This document shows, one piece after another, positions 35,318-44,497 of a stretch of 64,000 bases of DNA. This DNA comes from Synechococcus sp. JA-2-3B'a(2-13). GTDB taxonomy: Bacteria; Cyanobacteriota; Cyanobacteriia; Thermostichales; Thermostichaceae. The position numbers and the translations under genes were made by a program. The stretch's first letter is position 1; each line of letters opens with the position of its first letter. The stretch is from positions 2,796,501 to 2,860,500 of the forward strand of contig NC_007776.1 in assembly GCF_000013225.1 (NCBI RefSeq), read 5' to 3'. The notes under the pieces are model-generated. The model was not told the DNA's origin and did no database searches. It saw nothing but the letters and a program-made list of their open reading frames with translations.

Positions 35318-36148
35318 TCACAGCAGCTCGTCGATCAGCCGCAGCACCTGCTGCAGCTCAGTGCCGGGGATCCTTTGATGTTGTTCCAGGTTGATCTCCA
35401 CCAACTGTTTGAGGGCGAGGAGCTTCAGGTTGACCTCCACCGCCGCCACCGCAATGGCTTGTGCTGCCGGCAAATAGCCACTGGCCCCCAAATCCAAAAG
35501 GGCAGCCCGCCGCAGATGGATGTTGTGGTGATTCAACACCGACAGCAGAGGCTGGGCAAAGGCCGGATCCCCGGTGAGACGATAGCAGGCCCGTGCCGCC
35601 GCACATTGCAAACGGATGGAAGTGTGCTCTAGGTAAGGACGAATTGGCTCCAGGGCAGCAGCCACCTGCAGTTGTCCAAGAGCCTCGACAATGGCCTCTA
35701 GGGCGGCTTGGGCTTCTGTTTGCAGTCCTCGCTCCACACGGCGCAGCCCTTCCAGCAAAGCGGATCCCAGCTTTTCCACTTCGTCGGGATCCCTGTTGAG
35801 GTTGTTGGCAAGGGCAATCTCAACCAGCGCCTGGGCAGCCGCTGCCACCACTTGGCCATCGGAGCAAGACAAAGCCGCCTTCAGGGGAGGGATCCCGGCG
35901 AGGGATCCCAGTTTACCCAAAGCACGAGCAGCGTTGCGCCGCAGCGGATATCCCCCTTGAGCGGTGCGATCCGTTTCATCGGCCAGGGCCTCGATCAGGG
36001 CCGGGATCCCTTCGGCAATGCGCATGCGCCCCAGCCACCAAGCCGCATAGTAGCGTTCCCCTGGATCCCCGTGGCGCAGCTTGGCGATTTGTCCAGCCGG
36101 GGTGAGATCCACCGACGGATTGGGATCCAGAGGAACAGCAGTGGTCAT
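35318..36148 (-). CDS. cpcE: Phycocyanobilin lyase alpha-subunit CpcE
   Basis: 276 residues of HEAT/E-Z-type repeats (PALIEALADE, IPPLKAALSC, LQCAAARACYRLTG). The N-terminal RYYAAWWLGRMR is characteristic of CpcE. With CpcF it attaches phycocyanobilin to the cysteine of the phycocyanin alpha subunit. cpcF is not in the window, so the partner must lie elsewhere. It is the last gene of the cpc operon, 33 bases after cpcC, with its stop close to tnpB copy B. Confidence 0.93.
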   Translation of the reverse strand: MTTAVPLDPNPSVDLTPAGQIAKLRHGDPGERYYAAWWLGRMRIAEGIPALIEALADETDRTAQGGYPLRRNAARALGKLGSLAGIPPLKAALSCSDGQVVAAAAQALVEIALANNLNRDPDEVEKLGSALLEGLRRVERGLQTEAQAALEAIVEALGQLQVAAALEPIRPYLEHTSIRLQCAAARACYRLTGDPAFAQPLLSVLNHHNIHLRRAALLDLGASGYLPAAQAIAVAAVEVNLKLLALKQLVEINLEQHQRIPGTELQQVLRLIDELL

Positions 36149-36181
36149 GGAATCAACAACGGAGAGGACACCGAGAAGGGA

Positions 36182-37039
36182 TTAAGCGCTGCGGACACTG
36201 ACGATCTTGGCGCCCGATTTGAGCAACCGCTGCATTGTCGCCGACAGTTGATCGGCAGAGACGAAAATCTGCTGGTTGGATTTGCGCACTCGGCTGGAAG
36301 TGGCCAGCGCCGAAGGCGGATTCAGCAGTCGGGTCACTTCCACACAGAACATGCGATCCGACTGGCCCGTTGGCGGCCCCAGGTGTTTGGAAATGGGGCT
36401 GGGCGGCAGCAGGCCCCGCACCCCAATGCGGCGAATGGCCGGGGTAAACCCGGTGGCCAAAGGCATCATCAGACGGGGTCTGGGCCCTTGGGAGCGATCG
36501 TTGTTGGCGTAGCCCCCGTAGAGAGCGAAGAGATTGGTAAAGTCGCGGGTGGAATGAGCCTTGCGGTATTCAAACCCACGCGGGTAGGGGACGATGTTGT
36601 CTCCAAAAGCTTCTAGGTATTCTGGGCTGTCGATGTAGGAATCGATCTCCGCGCTGTGGCCGCCAGATTGGTAGATGTCCAAATGGCGGGCGATGTCTTT
36701 GGGGCTGGTGGGAGCGCGTCCCAGCAGATGCTTGAAATTGAGCTCGATGGCCCGGGTTTGCGAGTTGGGGTAGAAAAACCGCTTTTTGTAGGCTTCGGAC
36801 TTGGCGATCAATCGCACAAACTCCCGCACCGTCAGGCTGCCCTGGCGCAGCAGCGATTCCGCACTGGCTAGCTCCTTCCTATCGGCCCCAAACAAATGGT
36901 CGTTGCCCAGCACCTGACGGTAGATGGCCCGCAGCACCGCATTGAGCTGATCCTGGCTGGCGTTGGGGCGCAACTCCAGTGGGGTGGTCTCCGTAATGCC
37001 CCGGATCCCCATCCGGCTTGCCGCTGTAATTGCACTCAT
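36182..37039 (-). CDS. cpcC: Phycocyanin-associated rod linker polypeptide
   Basis: 285 residues from ATG 37039 ([12 protein letters not shown]) with GGGGGA upstream. A longer frame to 37132 has no similarity. The linker domain (~20-180: [65 protein letters not shown]) is followed by a CpcD-like C-terminal domain (~230-285: [10 protein letters not shown] ... [17 protein letters not shown]). That two-domain layout is CpcC rather than CpcG. It joins phycocyanin hexamers in phycobilisome rods. It is separated from cpcA by 470 bases holding a MITE. Confidence 0.92.
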   Translation of the reverse strand: MSAITAASRMGIRGITETTPLELRPNASQDQLNAVLRAIYRQVLGNDHLFGADRKELASAESLLRQGSLTVREFVRLIAKSEAYKKRFFYPNSQTRAIELNFKHLLGRAPTSPKDIARHLDIYQSGGHSAEIDSYIDSPEYLEAFGDNIVPYPRGFEYRKAHSTRDFTNLFALYGGYANNDRSQGPRPRLMMPLATGFTPAIRRIGVRGLLPPSPISKHLGPPTGQSDRMFCVEVTRLLNPPSALATSSRVRKSNQQIFVSADQLSATMQRLLKSGAKIVSVRSA

Positions 37040-37509
37040 GCTAATTCCCCCGATTGAACTGAATGGACACAGATTGAGAACAAGCTTGCGTTTAGGGTCA
37101 TTTCGATTCAAGCTAGGACATTGCACCCACACCTAAAGTGTTGGTTGCGTCGTCGCGTCGGCGTTGCGGAGCAATAATGCAGGGGGCCAAAAGGCTTTTC
37201 AAGGACTCCGTCCCGCTGGCGCGATCAATAGCCCAGGCGTCTCACCCTAGCCTGAAACGACTGTAGAAATCGAAAACTAAAATTAGAAATCAAAAATCGG
37301 CAGCCCCAAGCTGCAGAAGAGCAACAGTGGCGCCTTCCTAATTGGGGAGACTGATCCGCAAACCCACGTGGTCAAACGTATCTCTCCGCAACGTAGCAGG
37401 CTCACCACCGTTGCCCTCAACAACCTTCCCTCGCCATCCCCCCTGGTTTATGGGATGAGCCAACTGGCTAGCCGGCGTCGCCCTTTTAGAGGGATCCCAA
37501 GCCAAGGGT
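37040..37509. other. 470-base cpcA-cpcC intergenic region containing a MITE
   Basis: Unusually long gap inside an operon. The MITE occupies 37093-37265. Between it and cpcA (37266-37509) is an A+T-rich patch (AAATCGAAAACTAAAATTAG) and otherwise unremarkable sequence. The gap probably lowers expression of cpcCE relative to cpcBA, or carries an RNA processing or termination site, as is usual between cpcA and the linkers. Confidence 0.5.
37093..37265 (+). mobile_element. MITE-like element, copy 1 (inside cpc operon)
   Basis: About 173 bases with imperfect ends TAGGGTCATTTCG ... CTGAAACGACTGTA. It matches copy 2 (56154-56318) in inverted orientation over its whole length, including a stretch of about 60 identical bases from GAGCAATAATGCAGG through GGCGCGATCAAT. 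It has no coding capacity. TA at the ends suggests a Tc1/IS630-type origin. Confidence 0.8.
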
Positions 37510-37992
37510 TTAGCTGAGCGCGTTGATGGCGTAGTCGATGTAGGTGTTGGCTTCGGTGGCCGCTTGCCCGGTCAGGCCGTGGTTGGCTTTGATGTAGCGC
37601 AGGGCTTCGATGAACCAACTGGGGGAGAGTTCAAAAGCGGCGTTGATCTCGCGGATCCCGGCCAACTGATACTCGTCCAGAGGACCGGTGCCACCGGCTA
37701 CCAAGCAGTAGGTGATGTAGCGCAGGTAGTGGCGCACGTCACGGGCGCACTTGTCCTTGCCAGCTTGGGTGTGGCACTGCCCACCGGGTTGGGTGGTGTA
37801 GGGGAACTTGGCGTAAACGGCTTCGGTGGCACCGCGCACCAGCTCGTCGGCACGGCTGCTCAGAACTCGAGCGGCTTCCATACTGGCGGCAGCCCGCTGA
37901 AAACGGCCATTGATGGCCTGCAATTCGCTGTTGCTCAGGTAGCGCCCTTGGCTGTCGGCAGTGGCGATGGCGTCAACAATTGGGGTTTGCAT
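37510..37992 (-). CDS. cpcA: C-phycocyanin alpha subunit
   Basis: 160 residues. The bilin-binding cysteine is C82 (KDKCARD, called Cys84 in family numbering). Conserved stretches are [20 protein letters not shown] and the C-terminal [14 protein letters not shown]. It pairs with CpcB to form the blue rod pigment of the phycobilisome. AAGGAG lies 12 bases before the start. It is 193 bases downstream of cpcB. Two residues shorter than typical mesophilic CpcA. Confidence 0.97.
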   Translation of the reverse strand: MQTPIVDAIATADSQGRYLSNSELQAINGRFQRAAASMEAARVLSSRADELVRGATEAVYAKFPYTTQPGGQCHTQAGKDKCARDVRHYLRYITYCLVAGGTGPLDEYQLAGIREINAAFELSPSWFIEALRYIKANHGLTGQAATEANTYIDYAINALS

Positions 37993-38185
37993 GATTCAAA
38001 ACGCTCCTTTACTTAACTCAAGCTCAATGCAAAGAACAAAGCAAAAGATTCAAAGTCTCAACTGCAAAATCGCTGCAAAAAAAGTTGCTTTTCTAGGGAT
38101 CCCCTGCCAACCCGAGTTGTCTTAGATCCCAGAGAGGTCTTCACAACTGGATCCGGACACAACAGAAACTTCAGTCCACAAGGGA

Positions 38186-38704
38186 TCAAACCACAGCGGC
38201 AGCAGCGCGATCGAAGTAGGATTCGATTTCGGCAATCAGAGCGCTGCAGTCCCCCCGGGTGATGCCGTTGGGGTCGTTTACCACCGCCACCGCAGCCTTT
38301 TTCATCTTTTGGATGCCGTTGGCCACCGAGCTACCGGGGGTGCCCAAGGCTTGATAGGTTTCCCGCAGGCCGTTCAAGCAGCGCTCGTTCAGCACACTGG
38401 CATCTCCGGCTGCCACGGCGTAGGTGATGTAGCGGAGAATAATGTCCATGTCCCGCATACAGGCGGCTACGTTACGACTGGGGTAGGCAGGGCCACCGGG
38501 AGCGTTCAAATTGGGCTCCTCGGCAAACAACTGACGGATGGCATCGGTCACGATCTTGGAGGCATTGCTGGTGAGGCGGTTCACAGCATCCAAACGCTTG
38601 TTCCCCTCAGCAATTACCTGCTGGAGAGCGGCAAACTCGTTCTCTCCCAAAAAAGCGCCTTTGGAGTCAGCTTGGGCAACAACTTTGCCAAATACATCGT
38701 TCAT
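38186..38704 (-). CDS. cpcB: C-phycocyanin beta subunit
   Basis: 172 residues. Two phycocyanobilin cysteines are present: C82 (AACMRDMD, family Cys84) and C153 (TRGDCSAL, family Cys155). The end FDRAAAAVV is also characteristic. The second cysteine is the target of CpcT, whose gene lies just upstream on the other strand. It is the first gene of the leftward cpc operon. Confidence 0.97.
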   Translation of the reverse strand: MNDVFGKVVAQADSKGAFLGENEFAALQQVIAEGNKRLDAVNRLTSNASKIVTDAIRQLFAEEPNLNAPGGPAYPSRNVAACMRDMDIILRYITYAVAAGDASVLNERCLNGLRETYQALGTPGSSVANGIQKMKKAAVAVVNDPNGITRGDCSALIAEIESYFDRAAAAVV

Positions 38705-39340
38705 GGTTTTGAATCTCCCTAGCGAAAGTAAAAGAGGTTATGAATCCACATTCCCTGCAGCGGACAAGAGAGCACCTGCCGGCCAGGAATGCAACACCGC
38801 TTGGATCCCCAGTGCCGAGAGGTGCTGTTTAACTCACAGAACCGCCGACGGGATCAAAGCCGATAGAACCAAGATGAGCAAGCGAAGCTCGCTCCCAGAT
38901 CCAGGCCTTCATCCAAGGGATCGGACTTGGACAAGAAGCCTCAGCCGCTGCTGGCAACCTCAACTGGCAGACGAGAAGAAGTTGGCTCGCCTTGTTTCCA
39001 GTCTTTTTCTACCGCGAAGGCAAGAAGCGATGAAATCAAAAAATGTAAATCGGCTTTACCTCGCGCAAAAAGGCTTAGATCGGTTTTCAATCTGTTTCCC
39101 ATCTGGGATCCCGGCCAATGCTCCCTATCTTTCGTAGCGGCAGTTTTTTACAAAAGAGAACGTTTCTTGACCTAGCTTTACAATGTGAAGAAAGATGTCA
39201 GCCTCAATCGCGGCTTTGCGGCTTGGAAGGGAGCCATTTCAGTGTCAGAGCGAACATTCTCATAAAGGATACATAATTTAACACTTGATTCCCTAAGATT
39301 TTCGGTACACACCTTTTACAGAAGTTCTGGATGCCCGCTT
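38705..39340. other. 636-base divergent regulatory region between cpcB and cpcT
   Basis: Carries the promoters of cpcB (leftward) and cpcT (rightward). The stretch 39120-39300 is A+T-rich. For cpcT, TACATAAT (39270-39277) is a reasonable -10. For cpcB no clear pair was found; the long 5' leader typical of cpc operons is likely. GGATCC palindromes are sparse here. No ORF with a ribosome binding site was found. Confidence 0.5.
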
Positions 39341-39952
39341 ATGCCTATTGGGTTGGATCGCACTCCTTCCCCAGAGCTGCTGCAGATGGCGCGTTGGCTT
39401 GCAGGAGACTTCAGCAACCAAGAGCAAGCCTGGGAAAATCCACCGTTTTTTGCCCAGATCCGGGTGGCCTACCGCCCCTTGCCGGCCCACGTTTTGGGCG
39501 GGATCGGCTTTTATGTGGAGCAAGCCTACAGCGGCCATTTGGAAGATCCCTATCGGCAGGCGGTGGTGGAATTGACTCAGGCAAGCGCTGGGATCGTGAT
39601 TCGCAACTACCGCCCTCTGGAGCCGCAGCGGTGGCGGGGCTGTGCTCGGGAGAGGGCAGACCAACTGAGTCAACTGCAGGCTGCCGATCTGGCCTATCTA
39701 GAGGGGTGTGATGTGCATGTGAAGAGGCAGGGATCCCTCTTTGTCGGCGTGACGGAGCCGGGGTGCCGGTGTTGCGTGGTGCGCAACGGCCAAGCCACCT
39801 ATTTGCAGACCACCTTGCACCTGAGCGAGAGCGAGTTTTGCAGCCATGACCGAGGGATGGATCCCATCACCCACCGACAGGTTTGGGGAGCCCTGGCAGG
39901 CGCTTTTCGCTTCCAAAAAGTGGTCGATTGGCAGGCAGAGCTGCTGCTGTAG
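39341..39952 (+). CDS. cpcT: CpcT/CpeT phycobiliprotein lyase
   Basis: 203 residues of the calycin-like CpcT/CpeT family. It opens LLQMARWLAGDFSNQEQA and continues with FFAQIRVAYRPLP, GIGFYVEQAY, YRQAVVELT and a C-terminal THRQVWGALAGAFRFQKV. The enzyme attaches phycocyanobilin to Cys155 of the phycocyanin beta subunit with the correct stereochemistry. It is divergent from cpcB, its substrate gene. ATG 39341 has no clear Shine-Dalgarno. Confidence 0.9.
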   Translation: MPIGLDRTPSPELLQMARWLAGDFSNQEQAWENPPFFAQIRVAYRPLPAHVLGGIGFYVEQAYSGHLEDPYRQAVVELTQASAGIVIRNYRPLEPQRWRGCARERADQLSQLQAADLAYLEGCDVHVKRQGSLFVGVTEPGCRCCVVRNGQATYLQTTLHLSESEFCSHDRGMDPITHRQVWGALAGAFRFQKVVDWQAELLL

Positions 39953-40153
39953 GCTTCGGCCCAGCCAGCCCTGCAACCCCACAGTTGACGACGGTATTGC
40001 GCACTCTCCCTCAGTCGGCCTTGTGTACACTGTCTTTGGCCGGGATCCAATATTGCCGCGCGATGCTTCCGGGTTCGAGCATGCTGGCAATGGGAATGTT
40101 CTTTGCCGCTTGCAGACAGGATACGCTCCTTATCGGCTTAGTGTGGGTGTTCA

Positions 40154-41269
40154 ATGCAGGTGAGGTCAAGCCCAAAGAATGAGCCACGGTCTGGGCGGGC
40201 TTGGCACAGCCCTTGGGGAATGGCAATCGCCCTAGTTGGGATCTTGGCCTTGCTGCTGCTCGGTGCCGGCTGTTCTGGCCAGGGGGAATCTGTGGCTTCC
40301 CCCCCTGCGTTGATCCCTCTCCCACCTCAACCGGGAACCGAGTCGATTCCCATGCCAGTGCGTACCCTGGGCAACAGCCGCTTCAAGCTCCTGGGCCTGA
40401 CAGTGGGGGTGGCCGGGAGCGGAGCTGAGGTGTTACTGGATACCGGCTCGGCAGGTTTGCGCATCATAGCGACAGCAGCAGGTCGCTTTGGCCTGGAACG
40501 GACGGGGATCCCTTCCACTGTGACGTTCGGAGATGGCACGCAATTTATCGGGGTGTTGGCCCGCGCCCCCTTCAGCATAGGAGGGATCCCCAGTCGGGAG
40601 CCGGTAACGATTCAGTTGATCGACCGGATCACCTGTGTGGACGCCCTGGTGGCCAGTTGTTCAGAGAACTTGTTTGGAGAAGGGCGGCCCTTCGCCGGGA
40701 TCCTAGGCACGTCCTTGGATGAGCGCAGCCCCGACCGCGAGCTGTTTAGTCCGCTCACCCGCCTTCCGGGCAATTTCCGCTCTGGGTACATTATTCAAAC
40801 GGGGGGCTTCAACTCCACCCAGGGCCTGTTCACGGTTGGCCTAACGGCTGCCAACACCGTCGGCTTCAATTTCCGGCAGTTTCCCCAGGTGGGAAGCTTT
40901 CCCGACGGCACACCCATCTGGCGGGATGAGGCTTTGCAAGTGGCCTACAGCATCAGCAACACTTCTATTCAAAATGCTCTCAGCCCCACCGTTTTTGACA
41001 GTGGTTCTTCCGACATTTTTCTCAATGTCAGGCTGTTGGGGGCAGCTCCCTTCTCCACCTCGACCTTACCCCCTGGGGCAGAGTGGCGAGCTGTGCTGGA
41101 GGGGGCTTTTGACTACCGCATTCGGGTTGGCTTTCCCATTACGCCCAGCCGGGATCGGATTTTCGTCAACGGCAACCAGGGGGTGCAACTGTTGGGCATG
41201 CCGCTGTTTTTCAATATCGACGTTGCCTTTGATATTGAAGGCGGTCGGATCGGCTTTCGCCTACGTTGA
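40154..41269 (+). CDS. Lipoprotein with two aspartic-protease-like motifs (DUF3443-like)
   Basis: 371 residues. A lipoprotein-type signal is at ~20-41 (MAIALVGILALLLLGAGC with lipobox GAGC). Two pepsin-like active-site motifs follow: LLDTGSAGLRI (about residues 95-105) and VFDSGSSDIFL (about 280-290), roughly 185 residues apart, as in bilobed aspartic proteases. VGSFPDGTPIWRDE and NGNQGVQLLGMPLFFNIDVAFDIE recall the last strands of the second lobe. Lipid-anchored and probably periplasm-facing. Protease activity is suggested by motifs only. Confidence 0.7.
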   Translation: MQVRSSPKNEPRSGRAWHSPWGMAIALVGILALLLLGAGCSGQGESVASPPALIPLPPQPGTESIPMPVRTLGNSRFKLLGLTVGVAGSGAEVLLDTGSAGLRIIATAAGRFGLERTGIPSTVTFGDGTQFIGVLARAPFSIGGIPSREPVTIQLIDRITCVDALVASCSENLFGEGRPFAGILGTSLDERSPDRELFSPLTRLPGNFRSGYIIQTGGFNSTQGLFTVGLTAANTVGFNFRQFPQVGSFPDGTPIWRDEALQVAYSISNTSIQNALSPTVFDSGSSDIFLNVRLLGAAPFSTSTLPPGAEWRAVLEGAFDYRIRVGFPITPSRDRIFVNGNQGVQLLGMPLFFNIDVAFDIEGGRIGFRLR

Positions 41270-41327
41270 GACGAAGTTGTTTTCAACATCCAAAAGCATT
41301 GGGATCACTTGCGGAGAAGAACTTGCC

Positions 41328-41804
41328 ATGTTCGGCCGAGCCTTGAAAACCGGGAACAGCACGCTGCACAGATGGCCTTGGGTTTGGGGACTGCTGTTGT
41401 TGTGTTGGTTGGGGCTAGGTGGGCCAGGGTGGGCCGTGAGCTTAGGGGATCCCTTGCCCGAATGGGCACAGCCCATGCCGGTGGGGCGACAGCGCTTGCG
41501 GGGGGTGGAGCAATACCGAGGTCAAGAGCAGATCCGCGCCTATGGCAACGAAGCGGGACGGGTGTTTTGGATTCAAATCCACAGTCATTCAAACTTACCT
41601 CCGGATTACCGGGAGTACTTGGGCGAATACCAACACTTTCCGGTAGAAGTCGTAGAAGTGGTGCCCTTGCGAGCCCGACGGCTGCGCTTCCGCCAGGGGG
41701 ATCGCAGTGCTGAGTGGCAGGTGGTGGGCATGAGCGGTCGGTTTCAGGCGGAGGCGATCAGCAGAGATTTGGCTCCGCCAGGGTTGTTTGGAGATCCCTC
41801 GTGA
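41328..41804 (+). CDS. Small secreted or membrane-anchored hypothetical protein
   Basis: 158 residues from ATG 41328 (MFGRALKTGNS). Hydrophobic segment 15-35 (WPWVWGLLLLCWLGLGGPGWAV) is a signal peptide or anchor. The soluble rest is short beta-rich sequence (RGVEQYRGQEQIRAYGNEAGRVFWIQIHS). It lies 58 bases downstream of the protease-like lipoprotein and may form an operon with it. No family recognised. It is the last typical-composition gene before the A+T-rich Argonaute. Confidence 0.6.
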   Translation: MFGRALKTGNSTLHRWPWVWGLLLLCWLGLGGPGWAVSLGDPLPEWAQPMPVGRQRLRGVEQYRGQEQIRAYGNEAGRVFWIQIHSHSNLPPDYREYLGEYQHFPVEVVEVVPLRARRLRFRQGDRSAEWQVVGMSGRFQAEAISRDLAPPGLFGDPS

Positions 41805-41868
41805 AGAGCAGGAGAATTAGAGCTTATCCTAGAGATCCTAGAGAGAAACTTGAAACTAGAGTCTGCCA

Positions 41869-44109
41869 ATGAATTTACTCCAGAAGAAAGTTGAGGTTAC
41901 TCTTAATCGCTTCTTCGTCAAGGAGCTAACTCAAGAAGAGCTCACCTTCTATGAGTATAGTTGCAGGCCAAACCCTCTTCCAGATCTAGGAGAGGAGCAG
42001 AGGGCTCTCTCCAAGATTTGTAATCAGCTAGGTGTAATGGCTGTTCGTCTGGGAAATCGCATCATAACCCGAGAAAAAGTTCCGGCCAGTAAACTCAAAA
42101 CAGAGGAATGGGAGTTGGAAGAGCTTGGTTCTAAGGCTCTAGATTGTACAGACCCTACAGAGAGACAGGCTCTAGAAACTTTCGAGCGCAAGAAACTAGA
42201 TTGGAGTCTAAGATCTAAGTACAAAAGAACAGAGATTGAGCGATCAACAGGAGGAGGATTGATCTGGTGGGTTACGGGTCTGGAAGGAGTAGAACGGATT
42301 GAGGACTCGGAAGGAGTAAAACCACTTTGCGGAGATGGGTGGGAGGTTCACAGAGGAAGAGAGCTAGACGTTGTTATTAGACAAGATAAGAAGCTCTATC
42401 TAGAGATCGACATCCGATACCATTTCTACAGCCCATGGACGCTGCATGAGTGGCTGGAAAATTACCCAGATGTCTCAATTGAAATTGTACGAAACACATA
42501 CAGGACAAAAAATAATAAATACCCAACTTGGGAGTATCGAGGCATTATTTCCAATCAGTCGCCAAGGGAAGTATGGTTAGCGGAGCTAAACACTAGCTTA
42601 GCGGATTATCATGTACAGAAGTACGGAGCAACTCCAGAAGAAGTTGATGGCTCTCTGGTGGTTCAAGTGGTCTCGAGAGAACGCAATTTCAGACAAAAGG
42701 CAGAGCCTATCCTTCATCTATCGCGGAGACTGTCGCCTGTTTTAACTTTGGAGATGCTAGCAAGTATAGAAGATCAAAGATGGACTGGCAAAAAAGTTAG
42801 CTCCTTGGTTAGCGAGCACATCAGAAAAAGTTTAGAAGAGAGATTGAAAGAGTCTAAAGAGACCGCAAAAACTATTATAGAAAATGTCTACAATATTTCT
42901 GACTTTCAGGCTGATCCCCTAAAAGCAGAAGGATACATTATGCCAAGTCCAAGGCTATTGGGGTTTGGTCATAGACAAGTCCAAAACCCCGCGAGAGTTA
43001 GGTACCAAGGATGTGCAAGAGTTGGCGAGACAAAGTTTGGACTTCTAAATCTTGACGATAATAAACGTGAGTATCCTACTGAGGTTCGCAAGTGCCTACT
43101 TGAAGTAGCTAAAAAGAGCGGAGCAAGAGTTGAAATAGACTTTTACGCAACCCGTCAAGATTTGCCTGAAGGCGACCTTGCTCAACAGAGGTTTTGGCAA
43201 AGCTGGGCCGACAAAGGGATCAAAACCGTTCTGGTTGTCATGCCCTTGTCGCCTAATGAGCACAAGCAAAAGATCCGCTTGCAAGCACTTCGAGCAGGAA
43301 TAGCAACTCAGTTTATGATTCCTGGAGCTGACCCCTACAAAGCTCTAAATGTCGTACTAGGACTTCTGTGTAAAGCTGCGTGGCAACCCGTGTTGCTTGA
43401 ACCCCTCGATCATCCTGAGTGCTCCGAGCTTACCATTGGTTTTGATGTGGGGACGAATCGAGAGCTTTACTACGGAACCTCTGCCTTCGCGGTACTGGCC
43501 AATGGTCAAAGCTTAGGCTGGGAGTTGCCCGATATACAAAGAGGAGAAACTTTTTCCGGCGAGGCAATTTATCAAACCGTGTCCAAGCTCGTCAATAGAT
43601 TCTACAACAAATTTCATCGATACCCTAGAAAGGTTCTTTTGATGAGGGATGGCTTAGTTCAAAGAGGCGAATTTGATAAAACAATTGAGGAACTAAGAAA
43701 AGAAAAGATTGCTGTGGATATTGTTGGAGTGCGCAAAAGTGGCACAGTCAGAATGGGAAGAGAGGAAAAAGGAAGCTATAGAGACGCTGCAATGGGCACT
43801 GTCATTTTTGACCATGAACGAAGGTCATTTATGCTCGTAACAAGCCAGCCCATTAAGAAGTCCTCGGTGCCAATTGGCAGCGCAAGACCGCTGCGAGTTG
43901 TCCATGAACACGGCAACACTCCTTTGGAAGTTCTGGCTATACAAACTTACCATCTCTCCCAGCTTCATCCCGCCAGTGGTTTTCAAGCCTGTAGGCTTCC
44001 TTGGGTATTGCACTTTGCCGACAAAAGCAGTAAAGAGTTCCAGCGCATTGGCAACAGCATTTTTAGTGTGCTGCAGAACATAAACCGAGAGAAGTTGATT
44101 GCCGTCTAG
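41869..44109 (+). CDS. Long prokaryotic Argonaute with complete DEDD catalytic tetrad
   Basis: 746 residues. The PIWI tetrad is D526 (GFDVGTN), E560 (RGETFSG), D594 (LMRDG) and D718 (LHFADKSS). Spacings of +34 and +68 from the first Asp equal those of Thermus Argonaute. The MID 5'-phosphate pocket motif is visible as H465-K466, Q481 and K502. An N-terminal and a PAZ-like region precede MID. No partner nuclease or helicase gene is next to it; upstream and downstream genes are small hypotheticals. Base composition is clearly A+T-richer than its neighbours and there is no GGATCC in the gene, signs of acquisition. Cyanobacterial relatives (for example from S. elongatus) use small DNA guides to cut DNA. 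Confidence 0.93.
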   Translation: MNLLQKKVEVTLNRFFVKELTQEELTFYEYSCRPNPLPDLGEEQRALSKICNQLGVMAVRLGNRIITREKVPASKLKTEEWELEELGSKALDCTDPTERQALETFERKKLDWSLRSKYKRTEIERSTGGGLIWWVTGLEGVERIEDSEGVKPLCGDGWEVHRGRELDVVIRQDKKLYLEIDIRYHFYSPWTLHEWLENYPDVSIEIVRNTYRTKNNKYPTWEYRGIISNQSPREVWLAELNTSLADYHVQKYGATPEEVDGSLVVQVVSRERNFRQKAEPILHLSRRLSPVLTLEMLASIEDQRWTGKKVSSLVSEHIRKSLEERLKESKETAKTIIENVYNISDFQADPLKAEGYIMPSPRLLGFGHRQVQNPARVRYQGCARVGETKFGLLNLDDNKREYPTEVRKCLLEVAKKSGARVEIDFYATRQDLPEGDLAQQRFWQSWADKGIKTVLVVMPLSPNEHKQKIRLQALRAGIATQFMIPGADPYKALNVVLGLLCKAAWQPVLLEPLDHPECSELTIGFDVGTNRELYYGTSAFAVLANGQSLGWELPDIQRGETFSGEAIYQTVSKLVNRFYNKFHRYPRKVLLMRDGLVQRGEFDKTIEELRKEKIAVDIVGVRKSGTVRMGREEKGSYRDAAMGTVIFDHERRSFMLVTSQPIKKSSVPIGSARPLRVVHEHGNTPLEVLAIQTYHLSQLHPASGFQACRLPWVLHFADKSSKEFQRIGNSIFSVLQNINREKLIAV

Positions 44110-44173
44110 CCAAGGGAGGGGATCCCCACCTGCCGGCCTTGCTAGGATTGGGGGGGTGGTTGGTGTTGCGGCT

Positions 44174-44368
44174 ATGGAGATGAATGAGGTCTGGAAGACC
44201 TTTCTGAGCAATCCTGTTCCGTTCTGTGGCGGTTTTCTCAGCGGCCTGCTGCGTTTGGATGTGAAGCAAGATCCGCTGCGCAGTTGGCTGGAGTCCCAGG
44301 GGCTGAGGGTGGAGGAGCCCCCGCCTTCCGGTCGCTCCGACGGCCCCCAATCCATTTCCATTGAATAG
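44174..44368 (+). CDS. Small conserved-looking cyanobacterial protein
   Basis: 64 residues from ATG 44174 (MEMNEVWKTFLSNPVPFCGG). A central short hydrophobic stretch FCGGFLSGLLRLD is followed by KQDPLRSWLESQGL. Short proteins with the pattern NPxxFxGGFxxGxLRL...DPLxSWL occur widely in cyanobacteria. I recall the pattern but not a name. It starts 65 bases after the Argonaute stop and returns to the usual G+C. Confidence 0.6.
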   Translation: MEMNEVWKTFLSNPVPFCGGFLSGLLRLDVKQDPLRSWLESQGLRVEEPPPSGRSDGPQSISIE

Positions 44369-44497
44369 GCGTACTCAATCGGCGGGCAGAGAGTAGGGAT
44401 CCCTTCCGAACGCTTTCTCTCAGGTGTGGGAAGCGCTCTGATCCGGGCACAAGCAGCGACAAGAAGGGCAGCAAGAGCGGTGTTGCGAGGTGAGCTG

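Noticed and set aside
36182-37039. Rod-core linker CpcG
   Set aside because: The C-terminal CpcD-like domain makes it a CpcC-type rod linker.
41869-44109. Catalytically dead or short-type Argonaute
   Set aside because: All four catalytic residues and a full-length N-terminal half are present.
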